This document shows positions 52,489-60,952 of a stretch of 64,000 nucleotides of DNA, one piece after another. Location: NCBI RefSeq assembly GCF_000426345.1, contig NZ_AUFE01000030.1, forward strand, positions 1 through 64,000. Direction: 5' to 3'. Every line of letters starts with the position of its first letter. Position 1 is the stretch's first letter. The position numbers were made by a program, and so were the translations under genes. A model generated the notes under the pieces. The model saw only the letters and a program-made list of their open reading frames with translations, did not search any database and had not been told where the DNA came from. Origin of the DNA: Cupriavidus phytohabitans (lineage in GTDB: Bacteria > Pseudomonadota > Gammaproteobacteria > Burkholderiales > Burkholderiaceae).

Positions 52489-53055
52489 GTGAAATCCTTC
52501 CGGCTGTCCTTTCCGCTGGTCGCGGTGGCGCTGACCGTTGCAGGCTGCGCCAGCGCGCCTGACATCAAGACCGACTACAACCGCTCGACCAACTTCGGCG
52601 CCTACCGCAGTTTCGGCTTCGTCGAGCATCCGGGCACCGACCGACAGGGGTACGAGAGCCTGACCACCCAGTACCTGAAGGGCGCGGTGCAGCGCGAGAT
52701 GACAGCGCGCGGCTACCGCTACGCGCAGCAGTCGCCGGACCTGCTGGTCAACTTCAATGCCCGGCTGCAGGAAAAGGTTCAGGTCAGCCCGGCGCCGGCG
52801 CCGATGATGGGCTATTACGGCTATCGCGGCGGCCTCTATGCGCCGTGGCCCGGCTATGGCTTCTACAACGATGTCTATACCTATACCGAAGGCACGCTCA
52901 ATATCGACCTGGTCGATGCCCGCGAAAAGAAGCTGGTGTGGGAAGGCGTGGCGGTGGGCAGCGTGGATACCGGCGACAAGGCCAATGCGCAGCAGCGCAT
53001 CGACAAGGTCGTGGGGCAGATCTTCGCCAAGTATCCGTTCCGCGCGGGGCAATAG
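52489..53055 (+). CDS. DUF4136-type lipoprotein
   Basis: A 188-residue outer-membrane lipoprotein. GTG start with GGAG upstream; signal peptide with lipobox VAGC at residues about 19-22. The mature part begins with PDIKTDYNRSTNFGAYRSFG, and DLLVNFNARLQEKV and GTLNIDLVDAREKKLVWEGV follow, the DUF4136 pattern. A Gly/Tyr-rich stretch (MMGYYGYRGGLYAPWPGYGF) interrupts the domain as in relatives. The function is unknown. Confidence 0.87.
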   Translation: MKSFRLSFPLVAVALTVAGCASAPDIKTDYNRSTNFGAYRSFGFVEHPGTDRQGYESLTTQYLKGAVQREMTARGYRYAQQSPDLLVNFNARLQEKVQVSPAPAPMMGYYGYRGGLYAPWPGYGFYNDVYTYTEGTLNIDLVDAREKKLVWEGVAVGSVDTGDKANAQQRIDKVVGQIFAKYPFRAGQ

Positions 53056-53071
53056 CCCGCGCCAGGCCGCG

Positions 53072-54292
53072 CTAGCCGGGGCGCGGCGCGCGCTCGATCG
53101 CCTCGGCGATAAAGGCGTCAATGGGCTTGGGCGCCGACCACAGGTAGCCCTGGCCGAGCGGGCAACGCAGCGCGCGCAGCGCGGCCCGCTGCGCTTCCGT
53201 TTCCACCCCTTCGGCCACGCATTCCAGCCCCAGGTCGCGCGCCATCGCGATCATGTGGCGGCAAATGGCTTCGCGCTGGCCGTGGCCGTCGATCTGCGCG
53301 ACGAAATAGCGGTCCAGCTTGAGCTGGGTAAAGGGCAGGTCCGCCAGCAGCTTGAGCGTGGCGATGCCGATGCCGAAATCGTCGATTGCCACGCCGTAGC
53401 CCTTCAGCCGTAGCCGGTTCAGCGCGACCGACAGCGCCACCGTGTCGGGCACGGGATAGCCTTCGGTCAGTTCCACCGTCAATGCACGCGGCGGCACGCC
53501 GCTGGCCGACACCAGCGTATCCAGCCGTTCCAGCACGTCTGGCCGGCACAGGGTTTGCGCCGAGGCGTTGATGCCCAGCGTGATGTCGATGCCTGCGGCT
53601 TGCAGTTGCCGCTGTGCCGCCAGGCACTGGCGCACGACGAATTCAAACACCAGGTGGGCGGCGTCCAGCGCTTCCAGTCGCGGGATAAAGGCATCGGGCC
53701 GCAGCAGTCCGTGGACCGGATGGCGCCAGCGCACCAGCGCTTCGGCACCGGCCAGGCGGCCGCTGGCAAGATCGTGCTGCGGCTGCAGCATCACCAGCAG
53801 CCCATCACCGTAGCGCGCCGCGGCGGTCAGCTCGGCATCGTCGGGCAAGCCGGCGGGCATCTGTGCGTCGTCTTTCGGGCCGGGCGCCAGCGCGGCGGCC
53901 AGTACCTCTTCCACGGCATCGCGCGACAGCGGCTTGCGCAACGCATGCACGTGCGCAATGCCCGCGGCATGCGCCAGGCTCCGGTTCGATTCCAGGATGT
54001 CTTCGGCCAGCGCGGTAACCCAGACCCAGACCGGCGGCGCCGCGGCATACGCGTGTGCGCCGCGGCGATGCAGTTCGGCGATCAGTTCCGGGCCATTGCC
54101 GCCGGGCATCTCGATGTCGCACAGCACGGCGTCGAACGGCTGGCGCCCAAGCAGTGCCGCGGCCTGCATGCCGCTCTCCGCCGAAACCACGGTCTGCACG
54201 CCCAATTGCCGCAGCAGTCCCTCGGCCGCGAGCCGCTGGAACGGGTGGTCTTCGACAACGAGGATGCGCAGGGTAGCGTAACGGATCGGCAT
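53072..54292 (-). CDS. response-regulator receiver plus EAL domain protein (c-di-GMP phosphodiesterase)
   Basis: A 406-residue protein. Residues 5-125 form a receiver domain (LRILVVEDHPFQRLAAEGLL, phospho-acceptor Asp in DAVLCDIEMPGGNG, Lys in ALRKPLSRD). Residues about 150-400 form an EAL domain with EALVRWRHP, IDDFGIGIATLKLLADLPFT, LKLDRYF and CVAEGVETEAQ; the key acidic residues are retained, so it is probably an active phosphodiesterase lowering c-di-GMP. The start at 54292 is preferred; the frame stays open to 55366 but there it only shadows ftsK. No cognate kinase is adjacent. Confidence 0.87.
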   Translation of the reverse strand: MPIRYATLRILVVEDHPFQRLAAEGLLRQLGVQTVVSAESGMQAAALLGRQPFDAVLCDIEMPGGNGPELIAELHRRGAHAYAAAPPVWVWVTALAEDILESNRSLAHAAGIAHVHALRKPLSRDAVEEVLAAALAPGPKDDAQMPAGLPDDAELTAAARYGDGLLVMLQPQHDLASGRLAGAEALVRWRHPVHGLLRPDAFIPRLEALDAAHLVFEFVVRQCLAAQRQLQAAGIDITLGINASAQTLCRPDVLERLDTLVSASGVPPRALTVELTEGYPVPDTVALSVALNRLRLKGYGVAIDDFGIGIATLKLLADLPFTQLKLDRYFVAQIDGHGQREAICRHMIAMARDLGLECVAEGVETEAQRAALRALRCPLGQGYLWSAPKPIDAFIAEAIERAPRPG

Positions 54293-54489
54293 GGCAGGGG
54301 AGGGCGCGGCGAGCGCATCCGGGCATGGTAGCGCGGCGTCGGCGTGCCGGCCAGCGGTGGGGCGAGCATGCCGACCGCCGTTGCTGATTTGTCGCCATGA
54401 AGCAGCGAAACGAGCGATAAAAACCGGTGCAGCGCGCTGCGTTACGAATATTTGCGCTTTCCGGTTCAATGACCCGCTGCCATACCCGC

Positions 54490-54495
54490 TACAAT
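54490..54495 (+). promoter_or_regulatory. candidate -10 box of the FtsK-type gene
   Basis: TACAAT lies 26 bp upstream of the start codon at 54521. No convincing -35 is seen (TTCAAT at 19 bp spacing). The short leader has no ribosome-binding site. Confidence 0.35.
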
Positions 54496-54520
54496 CGCTG
54501 CCCGTAGTTTTGAACATGGC

Positions 54521-57500
54521 ATGTCGATAATGGGTTTGGGCTGGTTCGGATTCTCGACTTTCTGGGTGCTGCCGCTGGTCTGGCGGATGGCCGGGCGCTG
54601 GCTTGCCGGTGATCGCCGGCTGGCCGGGCCGGGTTCGCTGCGTACCTGGCTCGGTACGCTGGCAGTGCTGTGTGCCAGCGCCTCCCTGGAGGCGCTGACC
54701 GGCGGCGCCGATCCGGAGTCCACCGCGGGCGGTTCCGCCGGCCGCGCGCTCGCCGGCATGTTCGGCAACCTGTTCGGCTGGACCGGTGCCTTGCTGCTGA
54801 TGCTGGGCGTGCTGGCGCTGGCGGCACCGATGGTGTTCGGCGAAACCTGGCGCGGCCTGTTCGCGCGCAAGCCGCGCCGCGCGGCGGCCGCTGATGCCCC
54901 GGCGGACGAGCAGGCGCCTGCCTTCACCAACCCGTTCGCCAATACCTTCACGCCGCAGGTGCCGCGCGACGCCGAGCGCCGCGAGGCCGCCACCGCCGCT
55001 CAGGGCAACTGGAGCGCGCCGCCCCAGCGCCACCGCAGTTTCGAAGCGGTTTCGGCGCGGCGCCAGCCCGCGTGGCAGCCGCCGCGGCGTACCCGTGAAT
55101 CGCCGCCGCAGCCGGGCGAGCTCTGGCTGCATGCTGCCGATGCGCCGGCGGCGGGCAAGACCGTGCGCGCCGCGGGAACCTCCGCCGCGATGGGCGCGGC
55201 CCAGGCCGTTGTGCAAGCGGTGCCGGTGCCAAGGCCCGCACCGGCGCCGGTTCCGGTGCCGCGCAAGCCGGCAGCGGCTGCAGCGCCGGCACCCTCGCCG
55301 GCACCGGCGGCCGCACGTTCTGCGCAAGCCCCGCGCGCGACCGTGGTCAGCAGTCCGTTCCGACAACCGCAGCCACTGGTGCGCTCGTCAATCACGACAT
55401 TGCCGGAGTCGCAGGCCAAGGCGGTGGCAACTGCGACAGCGGCGCAGTCGGCGGCCCTCACGCCTGCCGCCGCGGCCAGCGTTGTGCAGGCAGCGGTCGG
55501 GCCGGCGATTGCCGTCGCCGAGCCGGCGGTGCCGGATACGGCGGTGGCCGAGGCCAGCGTGGATGTCGCAGCTGACGCGGTCGTGATCGAGCCCGACGCC
55601 GCGGCGCCGGCTGCCGCGCCGGAGGAGTCGGCTGCGCTGCCAGCCATCGACAAGGACATTGCCGACACCGATGCCGCCACGCTGACAGCGATCCGGCAGG
55701 AAGCACTGGAGCTGTTGGCGGAATTGCAGGCCCTGGCGGGCAAGGCCGGCACGCTGCCCGCGCCCGCCCAGGAAGTCGCCGAAGCGGTGGCCGACGTTGC
55801 CGACGCCACGGCTGTTGTGGCGGAGATCGATGCTGCGCCGAAGGCCGAGGCAGTCGGCCTGGTCCAGGCAGACGAAATACAGCCGGAAATCCAGCCAGTC
55901 GGGACATTGCCGTCTGACGACATTCACGATGCCGGTGCCGTGGCACAGGCTGTCGCTATCTCGGCGATGGAGGAGGGGAGCGGGGCTGCTCCGGTTTCGG
56001 CCGAAGCTGCCGCTGACCGCGGCACGGAAGCGCTGATGGACGGCAACGGCCTGGTCGGCGAAGCCGTTGCCGATATGGACGCAGGCGAACTTGCTGCCGA
56101 GGCGGAGGTCGTCGAGGCCGTTGAAGCCATTGAAGCCATTGAAGCCATTGAAGCCGCTGAAGCCGCTGAAGCCGCTGAAGTAGTTGAGGCAGTTGAGGCA
56201 GTTGAGGCAGTTGAAACAGTCGAGCCAACCGAGGCCATCGAGCCAGAGGAAGAAGTGGCGGCCGCCGCGTTCGAGGCGGCAGCAGGACCTGCGGAAGCAA
56301 CCGTCGCATCCGAGCCGGCTCCGCCCGTGATCGCCGCGCCCGTGGCCAAGCCCCGCATCGTGCTGCCGGCGGTGGTCGGCCGCACGGTGCCGCTGGCCAT
56401 GAGCCAGCCCGCTCCCGCACCCGCACCGGTTCCCGAACCGCCCGCGCCGCGCCCGCCGGTCGACTACCGCCTGCCGCCCGCCGACCTGCTGGAAAACCAG
56501 CTCGACAGCGCCGAACAGGTGTCGGAAGCGCGCCTTCGTGAAACTGGTGAACTGATCGCGCAGCGCCTGGCCGAGTTCAAGGTGCCCGTCGCCGTGGTCG
56601 GCGCCGATGCCGGCCCGGTCATCACGCGTTTTGAGGTAGAGCCCGCCATGGGCGTGCGCGGCGCACAAGTCGTGGGCCTGATGAAGGACCTGGCCCGCGC
56701 GCTCGGCGTGACCTCGATCCGTGTGGTCGAGACCATCCCGGGCAAGACCTGCATGGGCCTGGAGCTGCCCAATGCGCGCCGGCAGATGATCCGGCTGTCC
56801 GAGATCGTGCAGGCCGCCTCGTTCCAGGCGCACCATTCGCGCCTGGTGCTGGCGATGGGCAAGGACATCACCGGCAACCCGGTGGTCACCGACCTGGCGC
56901 GCGCGCCGCACCTGCTGGTGGCAGGCACCACCGGCTCGGGCAAGTCAGTCGCGGTCAACGCAATGATCTTGTCGATGCTGTACAAGGCCACGCCGGAAGA
57001 TGTGCGCCTGATCATGATCGACCCCAAGATGCTCGAGCTCTCGGTCTATGAGGGCATCCCGCACCTGCTGTCGCCGGTGGTCACCGACATGAAGCAGGCC
57101 GCGCACGCGCTCAACTGGTGCGTCGGCGAGATGGAAAAGCGCTACAAGCTGATGTCGGCGCTGGGCGTGCGCAACCTGGCCGGCTACAACCAGAAGATCC
57201 GCGCCGCCGAGGCTGCCGAACGCAAGGTGCCCAACCCGTTCTCGCTGACGCCGGATGCGCCGGAGCCGCTGTCGCGGCTGCCGATGATCGTGGTGGTGAT
57301 CGACGAGCTGGCCGACCTGATGATGGTCGCCGGCAAGAAGATCGAAGAACTGATCGCGCGCCTGGCCCAGAAGGCCCGCGCCGCCGGCATCCACCTGATC
57401 CTGGCGACGCAGCGCCCGTCGGTCGACGTGATCACCGGGCTGATCAAGGCCAATATCCCGACGCGTGTCGCGTTCCAGGTTTCGTCCAAGATCGATTCGC

Positions 57501-57943
57501 GCACCATCCTCGACCAGATGGGCGCCGAGAGCCTGCTCGGCCAGGGCGACATGCTGTTCCTGCCGCCGGGCACCGGCTACCCGCAGCGCGTGCATGGCGC
57601 CTTCGTCGCCGACGAGGAAGTGCATCGTGTGGTGGAGCACTGGAAGCAGTTCGGCGAGCCGGATTACGACGAAGCCATCCTGGCCGGCGACCCGGCCGAG
57701 GCTGGCAGCACGGACCTGTTTGGCGAAGGCGGCGGCGATGGCGAAGCCGACCCGCTGTACGATGAAGCCGCGTCCTTCGTGCTGACCAGCCGGCGTGCCT
57801 CGATCTCGGCAGTGCAGCGCCAGCTGCGCATCGGCTACAACCGCGCCGCGCGCCTGATCGAGCAGATGGAAGTCGCCGGGTTGGTATCGCCGATGGGCCG
57901 CAACGGCGCGCGCGACGTACTGGCGCCGGGGCCGGCGGACTGA
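54521..57943 (+). CDS. ftsK: FtsK/SpoIIIE-type DNA translocase with short membrane domain
   Basis: A 1140-residue DNA pump that resolves chromosome termini at the division septum. The N-terminus shows only about three hydrophobic segments (residues 8-27, 41-60, 86-108), starting at a point that corresponds to the second helix of standard FtsK. A 530-residue Ala/Val/Pro/Glu-rich linker follows, including a 15-unit tripeptide repeat (residues 531-575). The motor has Walker A GTTGSGKSVAVN (about 801-812) and Walker B VVVIDELADLMM. The C-terminal gamma domain for KOPS binding (SRRASISAVQRQLRIGYNRA) is complete. No lolA follows as in the main ftsK locus of many relatives, so this may be a second paralogue. 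ATG 54530 is an alternative start. Confidence 0.9.
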   Translation: MSIMGLGWFGFSTFWVLPLVWRMAGRWLAGDRRLAGPGSLRTWLGTLAVLCASASLEALTGGADPESTAGGSAGRALAGMFGNLFGWTGALLLMLGVLALAAPMVFGETWRGLFARKPRRAAAADAPADEQAPAFTNPFANTFTPQVPRDAERREAATAAQGNWSAPPQRHRSFEAVSARRQPAWQPPRRTRESPPQPGELWLHAADAPAAGKTVRAAGTSAAMGAAQAVVQAVPVPRPAPAPVPVPRKPAAAAAPAPSPAPAAARSAQAPRATVVSSPFRQPQPLVRSSITTLPESQAKAVATATAAQSAALTPAAAASVVQAAVGPAIAVAEPAVPDTAVAEASVDVAADAVVIEPDAAAPAAAPEESAALPAIDKDIADTDAATLTAIRQEALELLAELQALAGKAGTLPAPAQEVAEAVADVADATAVVAEIDAAPKAEAVGLVQADEIQPEIQPVGTLPSDDIHDAGAVAQAVAISAMEEGSGAAPVSAEAAADRGTEALMDGNGLVGEAVADMDAGELAAEAEVVEAVEAIEAIEAIEAAEAAEAAEVVEAVEAVEAVETVEPTEAIEPEEEVAAAAFEAAAGPAEATVASEPAPPVIAAPVAKPRIVLPAVVGRTVPLAMSQPAPAPAPVPEPPAPRPPVDYRLPPADLLENQLDSAEQVSEARLRETGELIAQRLAEFKVPVAVVGADAGPVITRFEVEPAMGVRGAQVVGLMKDLARALGVTSIRVVETIPGKTCMGLELPNARRQMIRLSEIVQAASFQAHHSRLVLAMGKDITGNPVVTDLARAPHLLVAGTTGSGKSVAVNAMILSMLYKATPEDVRLIMIDPKMLELSVYEGIPHLLSPVVTDMKQAAHALNWCVGEMEKRYKLMSALGVRNLAGYNQKIRAAEAAERKVPNPFSLTPDAPEPLSRLPMIVVVIDELADLMMVAGKKIEELIARLAQKARAAGIHLILATQRPSVDVITGLIKANIPTRVAFQVSSKIDSRTILDQMGAESLLGQGDMLFLPPGTGYPQRVHGAFVADEEVHRVVEHWKQFGEPDYDEAILAGDPAEAGSTDLFGEGGGDGEADPLYDEAASFVLTSRRASISAVQRQLRIGYNRAARLIEQMEVAGLVSPMGRNGARDVLAPGPAD
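56111..56245 (+). repeat. 9-bp minisatellite inside ftsK
   Basis: Fifteen in-frame 9-bp units encode X-Glu-X tripeptides (VEA, IEA, AEA, VET, VEP, TEA, IEP). Runs of identical units occur: ATTGAAGCC three times, GCTGAAGCC twice, GTTGAGGCA three times. Codon use here is unusually A/T-rich in third positions for this genome, and change of unit number would keep the frame. Confidence 0.9.
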
Positions 57944-57968
57944 GTCAACGTAACCTGCGGAGACGGTG

Positions 57969-58334
57969 ATGGCGCTCGAGCATGGAAGCCTGCTGGCCGA
58001 TGTGCCGGTGAACCAGGCGGAAGAAGTGTTCCAGCCGCTGCTGACGCGGCCTGGCCTGAAGATCGAGCGGATTGTCTCCAACGGGCAGGCCAGCCCGGCA
58101 GGGTTCTGGTATGACAGCGCGGAAGCCGAGTGGGTGCTGCTGGTCAGCGGCAGTGCTGCGCTGGAAGTGGAAGGCGAGTCGGCATTGCGGGTGATGCAGC
58201 CGGGGGAATGGCTGCATCTGCCCGCGCATTGCCGGCATCGCGTGGCGTGGACCGATGCGGCGCAGCCTACGGTGTGGCTGGCGGTGCATTACGATGCCGG
58301 CGACAAGGCGCCAGCGCCTCAGCCCTTAGGCTGA
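57969..58334 (+). CDS. cupin-domain protein
   Basis: A 121-residue single cupin. The second motif PGEWLHLPAHCRHRVAWTDA and the first around WVLLVSGSAALEVEGES are present; metal-binding His residues are partly conserved. A similar family is often annotated as cupin phosphomannose isomerase-like; the substrate is unknown. ATG 57969 follows GGAGACGGTG. It is 26 bp after ftsK and overlaps the convergent CMD gene by 16 bp. Confidence 0.85.
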   Translation: MALEHGSLLADVPVNQAEEVFQPLLTRPGLKIERIVSNGQASPAGFWYDSAEAEWVLLVSGSAALEVEGESALRVMQPGEWLHLPAHCRHRVAWTDAAQPTVWLAVHYDAGDKAPAPQPLG

Positions 58335-58915
58335 TCCGGAAACACCGGCTCCCCAAGATTCAACATCAACCGGTTCGCCCACGCGAAGATCGCGACCGAG
58401 TGGATCAGGTCGAGGATCTCCGCATCCGTCACCCCCGCATCGCGCAGCGGCTTGAGCTGTGCCGCGGTCACCTCCGCCGGCCGCTCCGTCAGCGCGATCG
58501 AAAACTGCGCAATCGCCTTTTCCCGCTCGGTAGTGCCGGCGGTGCGCGGGTCCTCGAACACTTCCCTGATCACGTCATTGCGCTTGGCCAGCTGCTCGAA
58601 GCGCTGCGCATGCACCGACGCGCAATACACGCAGCCATTGATGCGCGACACTACCGTGGTCGCCAGCTCGCGCTCGGCGCGCGGCATGCCGCCGGGCGCG
58701 TACATGATGGCGTTGAAGGCGGTGGAGCGCTGGCGCAGGATCTCGGGCTGGTGCACCAGGAAGCGGTAATAGTCCTGCACCTTGGCCTTGGGATGGCTTT
58801 CCTCGAGCACGGCGATTTGCTCGGGCGTGGCCTGGTCCAGTTCGACGATATCGAGCCAGGCCTTCCAGTCCAGCACTTCGTTGGTAAAGCCGTGGGATTG
58901 GATGATCTCGCTCAT
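58319..58915 (-). CDS. alkylhydroperoxidase/CMD-fold protein with CxxC
   Basis: A 198-residue peroxidase-related protein of the AhpD-like fold. The redox motif CVYCASVH then AQRFEQLAKRND is intact, so it could cycle thiols or reduce peroxides. It resembles the family called alkylhydroperoxidase domain protein, Avi_7169 type (recalled). It is the last gene of a four-gene minus-strand group and is coupled to the next CMD gene by an ATGA overlap. Its 3' end overlaps the cupin gene. Confidence 0.83.
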   Translation of the reverse strand: MSEIIQSHGFTNEVLDWKAWLDIVELDQATPEQIAVLEESHPKAKVQDYYRFLVHQPEILRQRSTAFNAIMYAPGGMPRAERELATTVVSRINGCVYCASVHAQRFEQLAKRNDVIREVFEDPRTAGTTEREKAIAQFSIALTERPAEVTAAQLKPLRDAGVTDAEILDLIHSVAIFAWANRLMLNLGEPVFPDQPKG

Positions 58916-59445
58916 GCCTGGGCTCCTGCGGTGTCGTTCAATGCTTTCAAGGCGTCCAGGCCGGCTACCAGCCGAACCTGGTACGACAGGAAGGCAATCA
59001 GCTGCGCCAGCGTGACCACGGCGGGTGTGCTCAGTCCCGCTGCGGGCAGCGCCTGCAACGCGGCCTTGTCGCCTTCGACAGGCTTTTCGATCAGTGTGCG
59101 GGTGAATACCAGCATTGCGCGCAGGCGCGGCTCGGTGATGTCCTGAGGCTCGCCTTCGGCTGCGGCGCGCACGTGCGCTGCAGCGGCGCCCAGTTGTTCC
59201 AGCCGCGCGCGGTAGTGCGCCGCCAGCGCTGCGGACGGCGTCAGGCGCGCCGCGTACAGCGCGACCAGCAAGCGTTCTTCGAGCGACAGGCCGGGCAAGG
59301 CCGGGTCGAACAGGGCGTCATGGCTGCCCTGGGTGGCGGCCACGACCTTGTTGCGCTGGTGGCGCAGCGCATGCGTGGCGCTGCCGGGCGCCAGGCCGGT
59401 GAGCTGGTCGATCAGGTCGACCGCGGGGGCGGAGGTCTGTGTCAT
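58912..59445 (-). CDS. CMD-domain protein (Avi_7170-like)
   Basis: A 177-residue all-helical protein of the carboxymuconolactone decarboxylase superfamily that lacks the CxxC pair. Motifs AALYAARLTPSAALAAHYRA and LVFTRTLIEKPVEGD are seen. It fits the CMD family that is always found next to the AhpD-like protein encoded downstream. Loss of the cysteines suggests a structural or ligand-binding partner. ATG 59445 is chosen; upstream sequence shadows the monooxygenase gene. Confidence 0.8.
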   Translation of the reverse strand: MTQTSAPAVDLIDQLTGLAPGSATHALRHQRNKVVAATQGSHDALFDPALPGLSLEERLLVALYAARLTPSAALAAHYRARLEQLGAAAAHVRAAAEGEPQDITEPRLRAMLVFTRTLIEKPVEGDKAALQALPAAGLSTPAVVTLAQLIAFLSYQVRLVAGLDALKALNDTAGAQA

Positions 59446-59485
59446 CGGACTCTCTTGGTTCGGGTATCGGTTCAAAGGTTTACGG

Positions 59486-60952
59486 TCAGGCATGCGCGGT
59501 GCGATGTGCCGGCGGCAGCGCCGGGGTCCATTCGTCGCCGAAGACTTCCGGCTCGGCAAAGGCCTGCAGCGCGGCGTAGTGCAGTTCGACGTCTTCCTGG
59601 TACAGCAGCGCGGCGATGCCCTGGCCGAGCCGGCGCGCGCCGTCGCTGATCGCCGGGATATCGCCGGAAATGGTGCCGTGGGACAGCGCCGCCGGGTAGC
59701 AGAAGCAGTGGATGCGCGACAGGCCCGGGCACGCGCCCTGGGTCTTTTCCTGGAATTCAAACGCTTCGCCCAGGTCTGGCGAGTCGGACAGCTCGCGGTC
59801 TTCCAGGCCTGCCGGCGGCACATAGCGGTCGCGCCAGTAGCGGATATGCGGGGCAAAGGCGGCAAATTCCGCCCGGGTTTCCAGGTCGATGCGGAAGCCC
59901 GTCGAGAAGATCAGGAAATCGAGTTCGTACGTGCCGCGCGGCGTCCCGATGTGCAGCACATCGCCACACACTTCGACCGATTCCAGCGCCGCGCCCAGAT
60001 TGAAATGCGCATTGGCGTGGCGCGACACCCGTAGCGTGCTGCCGCGCGGCGGCGGCACCTGCTCGGTGTTGATGTAATTTCGCAGCCGCCATTTCCAGGC
60101 ATCCGGGAGGCCATAGTGGCCGTGGGTCAGCCCCGGGTTGCCGGCGCCCTTGCTCTTGTTGACGCGCGGGATGTCCTGGCGCCGCACCAGCAGCTCGACG
60201 CTGGCCGCGCCGGCTTCGAGCGCGGTGGCGGCGCTGTCCATCGCCGACGCGCCGGCGCCGACCACGCCCACGCGCTTGCCGCGCAGCGTGGCGTAATCCA
60301 TCTCGTCGGACGAGTGCGCCCACAGGTGGCGCGGCAGCGCCCCCGCCAGCGGCGGCACGTAGGCGCCGCCGAGGCCGTCACGCCCCGTCGCCAGTACCAC
60401 ACGGCGCGCGAGGACAGTCAGCGGGCCTTCGGAGGACTGCATCGACAGTGACACCAGGCCATCGGCGCGCGGCACGATCTGTTCGACACGGTGCTCGTTG
60501 CGGATATCGAGGTCCAGTACCTGTCGATACCAGCGCAGGTAGTCCATCCATTGCAGGCGCGGAATCTTGTCCAGCGCCTGCCAGGCGGCCTCGCCGAACT
60601 GCGCCTCGAACCAGGCGCGGAAGGTCAGCGCCGGCAGGCCCAGCGCGGGGCCGGTCAGCTGCTTGGGCGAACGCAGGGTTTCCATGCGCGCCGTGGTGGC
60701 CCATGGGCCTTCGAAACCAGCCGGCGCGTGGTCAAAGGCGCGCACGCGGATGCCAAGGTGCGCCAGCGTGGCGCTGGCCGCCAGGCCGGCCATGCCGCCG
60801 CCGATCACGGCGACATCGAGCACTTCATGGCCATCGTGGGTACGCGGCATGGTCCACGGCCTGGCGGGCAGGTCCAGCCAGGACAAGTCCTGGCGCAGGC
60901 GTGCCTCGAGTCCGGGCAGGCCGGCGGGGGTGGGAGTGGTGCGGTCAGTCAT
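59486..60952 (-). CDS. NAD(P)/FAD-dependent flavin monooxygenase
   Basis: A 488-residue two-dinucleotide-domain flavoprotein. FAD motif VAVIGGGMAGLAASATLAHL, NADPH motif VGVVGAGASAMDSAATALEA and the FMO-type LIFSTGFRID are visible. It should hydroxylate or N/S-oxygenate an organic compound. Its start overlaps the LysR stop by 8 bp and the CMD genes follow, so the three enzymes form a unit. The substrate is unknown. Confidence 0.88.
   Translation of the reverse strand: MTDRTTPTPAGLPGLEARLRQDLSWLDLPARPWTMPRTHDGHEVLDVAVIGGGMAGLAASATLAHLGIRVRAFDHAPAGFEGPWATTARMETLRSPKQLTGPALGLPALTFRAWFEAQFGEAAWQALDKIPRLQWMDYLRWYRQVLDLDIRNEHRVEQIVPRADGLVSLSMQSSEGPLTVLARRVVLATGRDGLGGAYVPPLAGALPRHLWAHSSDEMDYATLRGKRVGVVGAGASAMDSAATALEAGAASVELLVRRQDIPRVNKSKGAGNPGLTHGHYGLPDAWKWRLRNYINTEQVPPPRGSTLRVSRHANAHFNLGAALESVEVCGDVLHIGTPRGTYELDFLIFSTGFRIDLETRAEFAAFAPHIRYWRDRYVPPAGLEDRELSDSPDLGEAFEFQEKTQGACPGLSRIHCFCYPAALSHGTISGDIPAISDGARRLGQGIAALLYQEDVELHYAALQAFAEPEVFGDEWTPALPPAHRTAHA

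Noticed and set aside
54293..55366. In-frame upstream extension of the receiver-EAL gene (total frame of 764 residues)
   Set aside because: The extension is Arg/Pro/Gly-rich and lies antisense to the FtsK coding sequence; the receiver domain begins right after the ATG at 54292.
56111..56245. CRISPR-like array
   Set aside because: The units are 9 bp, contiguous without spacers and in frame within ftsK: a coding minisatellite.
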